NCBI RefSeq assembly: GCF_030403745.1
Contig: NZ_JAQMWP010000011.1
Span: 62,001 to 126,000, forward strand
Source of the DNA: Streptomyces sp. S.PB5
GTDB lineage: Bacteria > Actinomycetota > Actinomycetes > Streptomycetales > Streptomycetaceae
Reading direction: 5' to 3'
Length of the DNA stretch: 64,000 nucleotides
Positions 22,807 to 30,553 of the stretch are shown piece by piece. Within the stretch, counting starts at the first letter, position 1. Each line of letters begins with the position of its first letter. A program made the translations under genes and the position numbers. The notes beneath the pieces are model-generated. The model ran no database searches, was not told the DNA's origin, and saw nothing but the letters and a program-made list of their open reading frames with translations.

Positions 22807-23274
22807 ATGACAGCAACGCCCGCGCGCACAACGGCAATGCGACCAGGCCTGTCGGACGACATGCTCGCGGTATGGCGGGTCACCTACTACGAGGCAGCCG
22901 AGGACGGCATCGGACGCAAGCCGAAGGGCCGCTGCTGGATAACCGAGGCCGAAGCCCACCCACTGACCTCGAACCGCACGGTCGGCCATCAGGTGTGGCT
23001 CTTCATCAACCAACAGCGCCCGGACATACCCGAGATAGACATGGCCAGCGGACACGTCCAGCTCCAGGGCTACGCCGCCGGCGAGCCCGCCCCCAACGGA
23101 AGGCTGCCCCGCGTACACGGAGTCCACTGCACCGAATGCGGCTCAGACCAGGTGACGTTCACAGCGCGAGCGTGGGCGAACTGCCGGACCTGCGGCAAAG
23201 GCCAGGCACAAGGCGATGCGATGCTGTGCTCCGAGCACTGCGAGGGCTGCAGCGCGAAGGCGCTGAACGCATGA
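22807..23274 (+). CDS. Hypothetical protein with a C-terminal zinc-binding cysteine array
   Basis: The protein has 155 residues. The first 80 residues include AVWRVTYYEAAEDG and VWLFINQQRPD. The C-terminus has CTECGSDQVTF, NCRTCGKG, LCSEHCEGC: nine cysteines in 45 residues that could hold two zinc ions, one of them a classic zinc ribbon. It is likely a nucleic-acid or protein adaptor. The stop overlaps the next start by ATGA. Confidence 0.65.
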   Translation: MTATPARTTAMRPGLSDDMLAVWRVTYYEAAEDGIGRKPKGRCWITEAEAHPLTSNRTVGHQVWLFINQQRPDIPEIDMASGHVQLQGYAAGEPAPNGRLPRVHGVHCTECGSDQVTFTARAWANCRTCGKGQAQGDAMLCSEHCEGCSAKALNA

Positions 23275-23741
23275 CCGACGCGATCAGCACGGCCGTCATT
23301 ACGGAGATGTTCCCTCCACCGCCCGACGGCCGCACGTCAGAAGAACTGCGGGCCGAGGCCGAGTCCCTGGTCCCCACCGACACCGACGAGTTCGACGAGA
23401 CGTACTCCACCCCCTACGGCGTCCACAACTCCGAAGGCCCATGGCCCAGGTGGCTGGCCGTTGCGCTCACCGTCCGCGGCCTCACCAAGAACGCGACGGT
23501 CACCGTCGAATACGGCGAGCTCGTCATCCGACACACAGACGGCTCCTCCTCCACCCTGCGCGCCCTCGGCACCGACCCGATACTCCCGGACGCCGACCCG
23601 ATGGGCTGCCGCTACTGTGGCCTGTCCCGCAAGCACGGCAACCAGTCCTCCGCATGGGGACAGCACGCGTACACCGCGCCGACACAATTCCAGATCAAGG
23701 CGCGAATGCTGGAGCGCCGCAGGAAGAGGGCAGGAAAGTGA
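23271..23741 (+). CDS. Hypothetical protein with a small CxxC motif
   Basis: The protein has 156 residues. ATG 23271 overlaps the upstream TGA and the stop overlaps the next GTG. The sequence has an acidic N-terminus, a beta-rich centre (ATVTVEYGELVIRHTDGSSS), then GCRYCGLSRKHGNQSSAWGQ, a possible metal site, and a basic tail. No family is recognised. Confidence 0.6.
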   Translation: MTDAISTAVITEMFPPPPDGRTSEELRAEAESLVPTDTDEFDETYSTPYGVHNSEGPWPRWLAVALTVRGLTKNATVTVEYGELVIRHTDGSSSTLRALGTDPILPDADPMGCRYCGLSRKHGNQSSAWGQHAYTAPTQFQIKARMLERRRKRAGK

Positions 23742-24232
23742 ACGACCAGGACACCGTCACCAACGAGTCCGTGGCCTCGTCACTCCGCCCGCCGGCGCCG
23801 CGCCCATGTGGCAGCTGCCCGTACCGGCGCGACGTGCCCTCCGGAATCTGGGCGCACGAAGAGTACGAGAAGCTGCGGCGCTACGACGCCCCTACCGCCC
23901 ACCAGCCCACCGCACTGTTCCAATGCCACCAGACCGACGCCGCCAGCGACACCCGACGCATCTGCGCTGGCTGGGCAGGGTGCCACGACGGCGCACACCT
24001 CTTCTCACTGCGCATCGCTGTCCTCGACGGTCGCATCGAACCGTCAACCCACCAGGCCGTGGTCGAGTACATATCCCCCGTCCCGCTCTTCGCCTCCGGC
24101 AACGAAGCCGCCGACCACGGCCAAGCCGACATTGAACAGCCCACCGACGAAGCCGAGCGACTGATCAACAAGATCTCGCGGACGCGAACGGAACTGCTAG
24201 GTCGGACGGCGTTGGAGCCCGAGCACCGCTGA
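23738..24232 (+). CDS. DUF6283 family protein
   Basis: The protein has 164 residues. GTG 23738 overlaps the preceding TGA. The motif PCGSCPYRRDVPSGIWAHEE, then QPTALFQCHQT and ICAGWAGCHD, is the DUF6283 signature, a cysteine-rich family of unknown role often carried by actinobacterial phages and plasmids. The spacing of cysteines suggests a zinc or Fe-S site. It is the last gene of the accessory block. Confidence 0.75.
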   Translation: MNDQDTVTNESVASSLRPPAPRPCGSCPYRRDVPSGIWAHEEYEKLRRYDAPTAHQPTALFQCHQTDAASDTRRICAGWAGCHDGAHLFSLRIAVLDGRIEPSTHQAVVEYISPVPLFASGNEAADHGQADIEQPTDEAERLINKISRTRTELLGRTALEPEHR

Positions 24233-24574
24233 GAGCTACCCGGCGACATGGCGGCGTCTGGACCGGATCGCACCAAGATCGCTGAATGCAGGAGCGCACG
24301 GCCAAGCACACGGTCGCTGTAGGCAGGCACAGCAGACCGCGAACCCTGAGCCGTTGTCACAGGAATCGGGATGGGGCCCGACCTGGAGCGACGATGCTTC
24401 GTACCTCGTGATGAGCCTTGCGCGGGGGCCAGGGCGGCCACCGGGGGACAAGCGGGGGACAGAAGGAATCAGACGGCCGGGGAACGGTAGGGCAAGACAA
24501 GGTAAGAACAGGTACCCCCTTCGGGCTTCGCCCCACGGTTCCCGAACATGCTCTGACCTGGGGAAACGGGAACC
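24233..24574. other. Non-coding junction region before the tRNA-Arg-like gene
   Basis: I see no gene in this stretch. It holds a 9-bp direct repeat CGGGGGACA at 24442-24450 and 24453-24461 (11-base period), which resembles integrase arm sites. A 19-base string at 24550-24568 matches 18 of 19 bases of the sequence just upstream of promoter copy 3 (7498-7516). An integrase gene is not present in the window. Confidence 0.5.
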
Positions 24575-24605
24575 TTGCCGGGTGGAGGCCAGTATCCGCT
24601 AGGCT
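24575..24605 (+). promoter_or_regulatory. Candidate promoter of the tRNA-Arg-like gene
   Basis: TTGCCG (24575-24580) and TAGGCT (24600-24605), 19-base spacer, place a start about 20 bases before the tRNA 5' end. The spacing is long, so the call is weak. Confidence 0.4.
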
Positions 24606-24631
24606 AGACGCCGGATCTTCCCGATCCCCCC

Positions 24632-24704
24632 GCCCTCGTAGCTCAGGGGATAGAGCGCGGCTCTCCTAAAGCGGGTGTCGCAGGTTCGAATCCTGCCGAT
24701 GACG
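24632..24704 (+). tRNA. tRNA-Arg (CCT), damaged or att-hybrid
   Basis: The cloverleaf is recognisable. The D arm is GCTC/GAGC, the anticodon loop is CTCCTAA with anticodon CCT at 24665-24667, and the T arm is GCAGG-TTCGAAT-CCTGC. The acceptor GCCCTCG does not pair cleanly with CGATGAC: mismatches at 2-71 and 4-69. The anticodon stem also has a G-G mismatch at 28-42. Sequence identity with a normal tRNA seems to break after CCTGCCG. This is what a tRNA used as an integration site looks like when its 3' end has been replaced, or a decaying copy. A functional copy is probably elsewhere. Confidence 0.6.
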
Positions 24705-24711
24705 CCGCCCT

Positions 24712-25038
24712 GCTCGCCGACCGGGAAGCCATGCCCGAGGACCTGCGGGTTGCGGCGTTGAACCCTCCAGGACAGGGACTCCACCCGTTTGCCTGCGGCC
24801 TGAGCTCGCAACTGGTACTCGTCCCGGATGGAGCGCGCAGCCTCCTCGGCCCGTGCCTTGTCCCTGAACGCCCGGGAGTTGGCCAGCTTGACGTATCTCC
24901 GCTCGGCCTTACTGGTGCGCTTCTCCATACCGGCGAGAAGGTCTGCCACCTCATCGGCAACCGAGTAACTGAGCAGGCCAGACCCGATCGCTGTGGTCGC
25001 AGCCAGCAGCCCGAACGCCAGCCCCGAGGCGGTGCCCT
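24712..25038 (-). pseudogene. Coding remnant with a membrane segment and basic helix
   Basis: The minus-strand frame is open with good third-position GC. It encodes a hydrophobic stretch (GLAFGLLAATTAIGSGLLSY) followed by a charged helix (KRTSKAERRYVKLANSRAFR). I find no start codon at a sensible position, and the frame runs through the tRNA without a stop, so it is probably a fragment cut by the insertion event. Family unknown. Confidence 0.3.
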
Positions 25039-25057
25039 CGCGCCGCAGCCGGGACGG

Positions 25058-25342
25058 GTGACTCAGGTGATTCCCCCCAGCGCGGCATCCCTCCGCGAGC
25101 GCGCGGCACGATCCTTCGCCGTCGACCCGCAGAAGATCAGCGTGACCCAGTCGTCGGCCAGCGGTGAGCGATCCCTGAGCACCGCGGCGCAGTCCGAGAC
25201 GACGCGGACCGTCACGTCCCGGCGGATGACAGCGGGGCCGGGGCGCGAGAAGCACCGGAGTTACCGCGGCTTCACCGCCGTCTACTCCGCCCGGACCGGC
25301 CAGCTCCTCGAAGCGTGCTGGGGCGCGATGTGCCGCCCCTGA
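25058..25342 (+). pseudogene. Short coding remnant
   Basis: The frame from GTG 25058 encodes about 94 residues with strong third-position GC, ending YRGFTAVYSARTGQLLEACW then GAMCRP. No ribosome site is obvious and the N-terminus abuts the opposite-strand remnant. It is most likely the 3' part of a broken gene. No family is recognised. Confidence 0.35.
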
Positions 25343-25451
25343 CCGAAGGCCGTCGGCAACTCGCCTTCCGCCAGGACCGCCACGGGCCTTCCCGGTCAAC
25401 GCCTGTTCCAGACCACCGCACTTCGCGTCGCTTCCCAGGGAGCACATCCGT

Positions 25452-26744
25452 ATGCAGCACCTGAACCCTCGAATACGACTGGTCCGCTGGGCCCGCCTGG
25501 CGGCAGCCGCCTGCGCCATGACCCTCTTGACCACGACCGCGGCTACCGCGGCCACCGACCGGGCGGACACCTCACGACGGACCAGCACCGCGAGGTTCGT
25601 CAGCGCTTCGTCCGTCCCCAAGTCCGAACTCCAGAAGCTGAACCGCCCCGTTCGGCTTGCCACCTACCAGCGCCGACACGGTGTACACGTACCGATCGAC
25701 CGCACGCTCCGACGCGCACCCGCCGACGACCCGACCGACCTGCGCCAGCAGTGCGCGAACCACGCGGCAGCCGCGAAGACCCAGACCGGCTGGATCAAGA
25801 GCCGCTTCGAGAGCTGCCAGAAGAAACCGTACGACCTGGTCCTTCGCGACAAGAACGGCACCGAGGCCATCGGCCGTCTCTGGTTCGACATGTGGACCCT
25901 GGGCTTCGCCTACGACGGCAGCCGCCGGGTCGACTACATCGCCAGCGTCGAGAACATCCGCGTGCAGACCGTCGGCACCGAGGACGCCACCAAGTGGAGC
26001 GCGGGCCAGTTCTTTCGGCACAGCGTCAACGCCAGCTCCAGCGACCCCAACCCGCAGGTGACCGCCCCGAACACGGTCTCGCGGGACGAACTCCTCGGCG
26101 TCTGGGATACGAACCCCACCTGGACGCTCACGTACACCTCCCCCGACCTGGGCGCCCAGTACAACAACGGCAACCAGCAGAAGGTCGCGGCGACGGTCTT
26201 CCTCGACCTCACCGTCTCCTCGCCCACGGTCTCCCCGTACAAGGAGGTCGACGCCTACCACTCCGCCGTCCGCTTCGACTACGCCGGCCCCGTGGCAGGC
26301 AAGTTCCTGGGTACCGTCTTCACCGGGGCCCGCGTGCAGCTGGTGATGAGCCGCAAGGACTCCGCCGTCAAGGAGAGTGCCCTGCACATCTACGACGCCC
26401 TGAAGCGCCCGGAGCGCACCTTCCCGTCCTTCCAGGGCAAGACCGTCCCCGGCGGGAAGGACCCCCTTCACCGGCTGATCGACAAGGACAAACAGCAGGC
26501 GAACCGCACCAAGTCCATCAAGGAGTGTAAGAAGGTGTGGGGCGACTACTCGGGCAGCGGCCTGGAGTGCGACGAGTACCCCTTCGCCAGCACGAAGGAC
26601 GGGTCGAACAAGGGTGACAACCGCTACTCCGTCCGCCTGATCAGCGGCACGGACAACCGCAACGGCGGCAACCGGCTCGACGAGATGTACACCACCAACC
26701 GTGTCCTGGACGGCGACGCCTTCTACGTGAAGATCACCGATTGA
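25452..26744 (+). CDS. Secreted NucA/NucB-type deoxyribonuclease
   Basis: The protein has 430 residues. A Sec signal peptide is evident: Arg-rich start, then the hydrophobic LAAAACAMTLLTTTAATAA and an Ala cleavage region. The C-terminal ~80 residues match the DNase_NucA_NucB domain: LECDEYPFASTKDG, then YSVRLISGTDNRNGGNRL and NRVLDGDAFYVKI. The ~300 residues between are a beta-rich domain with paired cysteines (QQCANHAAA, ESCQKKP). NucA/NucB enzymes degrade extracellular DNA. Here the gene precedes an acidic protein resembling the NucA inhibitor ComJ/Nin, and lies just upstream of Wadjet. Confidence 0.8.
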   Translation: MQHLNPRIRLVRWARLAAAACAMTLLTTTAATAATDRADTSRRTSTARFVSASSVPKSELQKLNRPVRLATYQRRHGVHVPIDRTLRRAPADDPTDLRQQCANHAAAAKTQTGWIKSRFESCQKKPYDLVLRDKNGTEAIGRLWFDMWTLGFAYDGSRRVDYIASVENIRVQTVGTEDATKWSAGQFFRHSVNASSSDPNPQVTAPNTVSRDELLGVWDTNPTWTLTYTSPDLGAQYNNGNQQKVAATVFLDLTVSSPTVSPYKEVDAYHSAVRFDYAGPVAGKFLGTVFTGARVQLVMSRKDSAVKESALHIYDALKRPERTFPSFQGKTVPGGKDPLHRLIDKDKQQANRTKSIKECKKVWGDYSGSGLECDEYPFASTKDGSNKGDNRYSVRLISGTDNRNGGNRLDEMYTTNRVLDGDAFYVKITD

Positions 26745-26749
26745 CGGAC

Positions 26750-26781
26750 GATCCGGCAGATCTGATCGGATCTGCCGGATC
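26750..26781 (+). terminator. 13-bp hairpin between DNase and partner gene
   Basis: GATCCGGCAGATC (26750-26762) and GATCTGCCGGATC (26769-26781) pair perfectly around TGATCG, between the DNase stop and ATG 26799. It may limit read-through from the nuclease into the partner, or stabilise the mRNA end. Confidence 0.7.
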
Positions 26782-26798
26782 CGGCAGAGAGGCATCCC

Positions 26799-27332
26799 AT
26801 GGCGCTCCTCGCCGAATTCAGCGTCACCGCAAGCCCCGACCGCCGACTCGTCGAGGTCTACGACGCCGACGCCTACCTCGGTGACGAGGAGGCCATGGAC
26901 GCCGCGGAGGTACAGGTGGTGGCGGGCAACGGCTACCACCTGTACCTCCTCAGTCTCCAGCCCGACATCGACGTACGGATCACCGCCCGCGTCTGGGACA
27001 CGCCCCCCAAGCCGCCCGCTGACGCCGAGGGCCACGTCCCGGTCAGCATCGAGTCCGCGACCGGCACTCTGGTCTTCGGCCAGCTGCCCCTGGGCCCGGC
27101 CGGCGAGATGCCCCTGCCCCGCCCGGGCGTGTACGAGGGATACGCGTGGTGGGCCGGGCGCGCAGCGGCCTCCGCCTACTACGACGAAACCCTCGGTGAG
27201 ATCGCCGACGACTGGTCCCCCGAACAGATCCGGGAAGCCTGGAGCCGGTGCCCGGCCGACGAACGCTACGTCCTCGATCTGTCCTTCGTACGGGAACCCG
27301 CCCCGGACGAGGAGGACGACGAGGACGACTGA
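26799..27332 (+). CDS. Acidic ComJ/Nin-like protein, putative nuclease inhibitor
   Basis: The protein has 177 residues, no signal peptide, and a very acidic end (EEDDEDD). The central beta-rich part (HVPVSIESATGTLVFGQLPL, then LPRPGVYEGYAWWAG) follows the ComJ/Nin layout. That family protects Bacillus cells by binding the NucA nuclease. Its position 55 bases after a NucA/NucB DNase fits a nuclease-inhibitor pair. The similarity is by eye and weak outside this stretch. Confidence 0.5.
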   Translation: MALLAEFSVTASPDRRLVEVYDADAYLGDEEAMDAAEVQVVAGNGYHLYLLSLQPDIDVRITARVWDTPPKPPADAEGHVPVSIESATGTLVFGQLPLGPAGEMPLPRPGVYEGYAWWAGRAAASAYYDETLGEIADDWSPEQIREAWSRCPADERYVLDLSFVREPAPDEEDDEDD

Positions 27333-27354
27333 CAGACCGCGTTCGAACACGACA

Positions 27355-27391
27355 GCGCCCCGGGCAGAGTGCGAGTCAGATCCCGGGGCGC
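27355..27391 (+). terminator. Terminator after the DNase/partner pair
   Basis: GCGCCCCGGG (27355-27364) pairs perfectly with CCCGGGGCGC (27382-27391), 23 bases after the stop. Confidence 0.75.
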
Positions 27392-27723
27392 CGTTCCACA
27401 AAGGAAACGGTCGTGTTCCTCAGTACCCTCCGGCAATGGTGTCTCCGCCGGCACCAACCACGGGCCCCGAGCTCTCCCCCGCTCATCGGCGCCGGTGGCT
27501 GGTGACTGCGCCCGGGCGACAGCCGACAGCCCCGGGCCGCCCCACGGCTGTACCAGGGCCTCGGGTCCGGGCCGCAGGGTCTCGGCAGTCGCCTCGGCAC
27601 GGACCGGCTCGCGGCATACGGCCGACCACGGGGAGATCGCGGGGCCGGAACACGGGCGACTCTGTGTGAAGGCCTGGCCACGATTGCCCGGGCAGGGGGT
27701 GCGTCGGGGAGAATGCCCGAACG
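27392..27723. other. Intergenic region before Wadjet
   Basis: I see no gene here. It should contain the jetA promoter, which I could not place with confidence. GGGGAG lies shortly before ATG 27724. Confidence 0.4.
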
Positions 27724-29319
27724 ATGACGTCGACGCCTTCCGGACCGGCACGGACCGAGTACGCGCCCTTCGCCCACCTCACCGTGCCCAACGCCGCTCT
27801 CTACCGCCAGGTGATGGGTACCTTCCTGACCGCCAAGGAACGCTTCGCGGTCCATCTGCGGCCCGAGGACGTGCACGCGGCACTGCCGCCGGAGCACCGG
27901 CCCGCAGACCTGGACGCGGTGGTCAAGGCGCTGGACAGTCTCGTCGACTGGGGCAATCTGCGGGCGGATCCGGACACCTCCCGGGTCACGGCGGTCGAGG
28001 ACTTCTACCGCAAACGCTTCATCTACCAGCTCACGCAGGCCGGCGAGGCCGCCGAGCAGGCGTTGTCCGTCTACGACGAGGCACTGGGACGGCGCGGCGC
28101 GCTGCAAGCGGTGGCTCTGCACGACATCGTCACCCAGCTGCGGGCCTTGTTGATCATCACCGCCGAGCAGGAGGAAGGCAGGGCGGACGCGGCAAAGGCA
28201 CACCTGGCGCTGTCCACGCTGACGAGCCGGTTCGAGGCGCTGGCGGAGAACGCGCGGGCGTTCATGGGCTCCCTGCAGCGCACCATCGACCTGCACGATG
28301 TGGACGTCGAGCTCTTCCTCGCCTACAAGGACCGGCTGATCCAGTACCTGGAGCGCTTCATCCAGGACCTGATCACCCTGGGTGGACGGATCGCCCTGCT
28401 CATCGGCGAGTTGGAGGACCAGGGCCGGGTCGGTGTGCTGCTCAGGCTGGCGGCGTCCCGGGAGGCGGCCGACGGCGCCCCGGACGAGGCCGAGAGCGCC
28501 GAGGCTCGGGCGTACGAGCGGTGGGTTGCCCGGTGGTCGGGGCTCGCCGCCTGGTTCGTGTCCGCGGACGGCCGCGACTCGCAGGCCCGCCTGCTGCGTG
28601 GCCGCGCCCTTGGGGCGATCCCGCAACTCCTGGCAGTCGTACGACAGTTGAACGAGCGACGGGCCGGACGCTCGGATCGCTCGGCGGACTTCCGCACCCT
28701 GGCCCGCTGGTTCGCCGAGGCCCCCGACGACGCGGCGCGGCACCGGCTGTGGCGCGTCGCGTTCGGGCTGTATCCGGCACGGCACCTCACCGTCGACGCC
28801 GATACCCTCGACCGGCGCACGGCCCGCCCGGTGGCGGCCGCCACCCCGTGGGCCGAGGCCGAGCCGCTGCGCATCAGCCCGCAGCTGCGCCGCACCGGCA
28901 GCTACGAGCGGCGCGGAAAGGCCCGCAGGGTGCAGGACCGGTCCGAGCAGCGCCGACGCCTGGCCGAGATCGCCACGAAGCAGGCGGAGGAGATCACGAC
29001 CGCCCGTGCCCGCCTCGCGACGGACGGCACCACGCGGCTGTCCGCGCTCGGCGAGCTCGACCCGCTCGCCTTCGGCCTCTTCCTGCAGTTGCTCGGTGAC
29101 GCCCTGGCCACCTGGCGGCCCGGCATGACGACCACTGTGGCGACCAGTAACGACGGCACGATGGAGATCCGGCTCACCGCCCTGGCGGACGGCACGACGG
29201 CCGAGATCCGCACCCCCGGCGGCACCTTCCGCGGCCCCGACCACACGGTCGAGATCACCGACCTCACCCGGACCGGGTGGATACGCGTGGCCGACAGTCC
29301 TACGGCGGAGGAAGGATGA
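27724..29319 (+). CDS. jetA: Wadjet type II subunit JetA (TIGR02677 family, kleisin-like)
   Basis: The protein has 531 residues. The N-terminus (APFAHLTVPNAALYRQVMGT, then FLTAKERFAVHLRPEDV) and the LDSLVDWGNLRADPDTSRV segment are typical of TIGR02677 proteins. JetA is the kleisin subunit that bridges the JetC SMC-like heads in the complex that recognises and cuts small circular plasmids. It is first of four genes in the order A-B-C-D, and its stop overlaps the jetB start by ATGA. Confidence 0.9.
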   Translation: MTSTPSGPARTEYAPFAHLTVPNAALYRQVMGTFLTAKERFAVHLRPEDVHAALPPEHRPADLDAVVKALDSLVDWGNLRADPDTSRVTAVEDFYRKRFIYQLTQAGEAAEQALSVYDEALGRRGALQAVALHDIVTQLRALLIITAEQEEGRADAAKAHLALSTLTSRFEALAENARAFMGSLQRTIDLHDVDVELFLAYKDRLIQYLERFIQDLITLGGRIALLIGELEDQGRVGVLLRLAASREAADGAPDEAESAEARAYERWVARWSGLAAWFVSADGRDSQARLLRGRALGAIPQLLAVVRQLNERRAGRSDRSADFRTLARWFAEAPDDAARHRLWRVAFGLYPARHLTVDADTLDRRTARPVAAATPWAEAEPLRISPQLRRTGSYERRGKARRVQDRSEQRRRLAEIATKQAEEITTARARLATDGTTRLSALGELDPLAFGLFLQLLGDALATWRPGMTTTVATSNDGTMEIRLTALADGTTAEIRTPGGTFRGPDHTVEITDLTRTGWIRVADSPTAEEG

Positions 29320-30548
29320 CCACACCCCTGGGCGAGGTGCTGGACGACCGGCGCGCCGCCGAGTTCCACAAGGCCGCCCGCGCCCTGCTGAAGGAGCCGC
29401 TGTTGCTCGCGCACGGCCCGTACGCCGACGAGTTCCGTCTGGTGCGGCAGCACGCTGCCGAACTGCGCGAGTGGTTCGACCGCAACACCGGCTGGCCGCT
29501 CAGGGTGGACGCGGAGTCCGCCCGGCTGGGCAGGGCCCCCGGCTCCCTGGCCGACCCCACCCATCCTGCACGCGAGGCCTCCCGCGCCCGCGCGCCCTTC
29601 ACCCGCCGCCGCTATGTGCTGCTGTGCCTGGCGCTGGCCGCGCTGGAGCGGGGCGAGGCACAGATCGCGCTCGGCCGGCTCGCCGAGCAGGTGGTCCTGG
29701 ACGCCGCCGATCCTCAACTGGCCGCCGCGGGAATCGAGTTCACACTGGAGCGGCGCGACGAGCGGCTCGATCTGGCGGCGGCGGTACGACTGCTCATGCG
29801 GTACGGGGTGCTGCGGCGGGTGGCCGGGGACGAGGACGCCTATGTCAGCGGGGCGGGCGATGTGCTCTACGACGTCCAGCGCCGTGTCCTGGCCGGGTTG
29901 CTCGCCACCCGCCGCGGCCCTTCGATGATCGCCGCCGACTGTTTCGAGGACCGATTGGCCGAGCTGACCGCTGAGAGCGCCCTGGACAGCGATGAACTGC
30001 GGTTCCGTGCCATCCGTCAGCGTCTGACCCGGCGTCTGCTGGACGACCCGGTGCTGTACTACGCCGAGTTGACCGACGAGGAGCTCGCCTACCTGACCCG
30101 CCAGCGCGCCTTCATCGCCGCACGCATCACCGAACTGACCGGCCTGGTCGCGGAGGTGCGGGCCGAGGGCATCGCCATGGTCGATCCTCTGGACGATCTG
30201 ACCGATGTGCGGATGCCCGAACAGGGCACCCACGGGCACGTCACCCTGCTGCTGGCCGAGCACCTCGCGGCCGTGGACGGCACAGTGAGCCGCGGCGAGC
30301 TGGAGCGCCAAGTGCGGGAACTCACCGCCGAGCACGGTGGGTTCTGGTCCAAGAGCGCCAAACAGCCGGGGGCAGAAGGGGAATTGGTCGAGCAGGCGTT
30401 GGCCAAGCTGACCGCGCTCGGCCTGGTCACCGCCGTACCCGGCGGCGTCATACCGCTGCCGGCGCTGGCCCGGTACGCGGTCGGCGAGACCGTCGTGAGG
30501 GAACCGGGAGCCCGAACCCCCCACACCTCTCCTCAGCGAAAGGCCTGA
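29316..30548 (+). CDS. jetB: Wadjet type II subunit JetB (TIGR02678 family, KITE-like)
   Basis: The protein has 410 residues. ATG 29316 overlaps the jetA stop. It has winged-helix character, with REWFDRNTGWPLRVDAESAR and FTRRRYVLLCLALAALERGE, matching TIGR02678. In SMC-like Wadjet complexes this subunit binds the kleisin JetA as a dimer. The C-terminal region has the repeat-like EQALAKLTALGLVTAVPGG, a second winged helix. Confidence 0.9.
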   Translation: MTTPLGEVLDDRRAAEFHKAARALLKEPLLLAHGPYADEFRLVRQHAAELREWFDRNTGWPLRVDAESARLGRAPGSLADPTHPAREASRARAPFTRRRYVLLCLALAALERGEAQIALGRLAEQVVLDAADPQLAAAGIEFTLERRDERLDLAAAVRLLMRYGVLRRVAGDEDAYVSGAGDVLYDVQRRVLAGLLATRRGPSMIAADCFEDRLAELTAESALDSDELRFRAIRQRLTRRLLDDPVLYYAELTDEELAYLTRQRAFIAARITELTGLVAEVRAEGIAMVDPLDDLTDVRMPEQGTHGHVTLLLAEHLAAVDGTVSRGELERQVRELTAEHGGFWSKSAKQPGAEGELVEQALAKLTALGLVTAVPGGVIPLPALARYAVGETVVREPGARTPHTSPQRKA

Positions 30549-30553
30549 CCGCC

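Noticed and set aside
7498..24568. A 19-base string, GCTCTGACCTGGG(A/G)AAACG, present at 7498 and 24550 upstream of two promoters
   Set aside because: An 18 of 19 match is expected about once by chance among all pairs in 64 kb, so two copies are not enough evidence of a shared element.
24233..24631. Integrase gene at the tRNA junction
   Set aside because: No tyrosine or serine recombinase motif was found in any frame of the junction or elsewhere in the window.
25572..27401. A 609-codon minus-strand frame across the DNase genes
   Set aside because: Antisense shadow; no start site or domain, and the + strand has a signal peptide and nuclease motifs.
27376..29325. A 649-codon minus-strand frame across jetA
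   Set aside because: High-GC antisense shadow; jetA on the + strand has family motifs and a coupled downstream gene.
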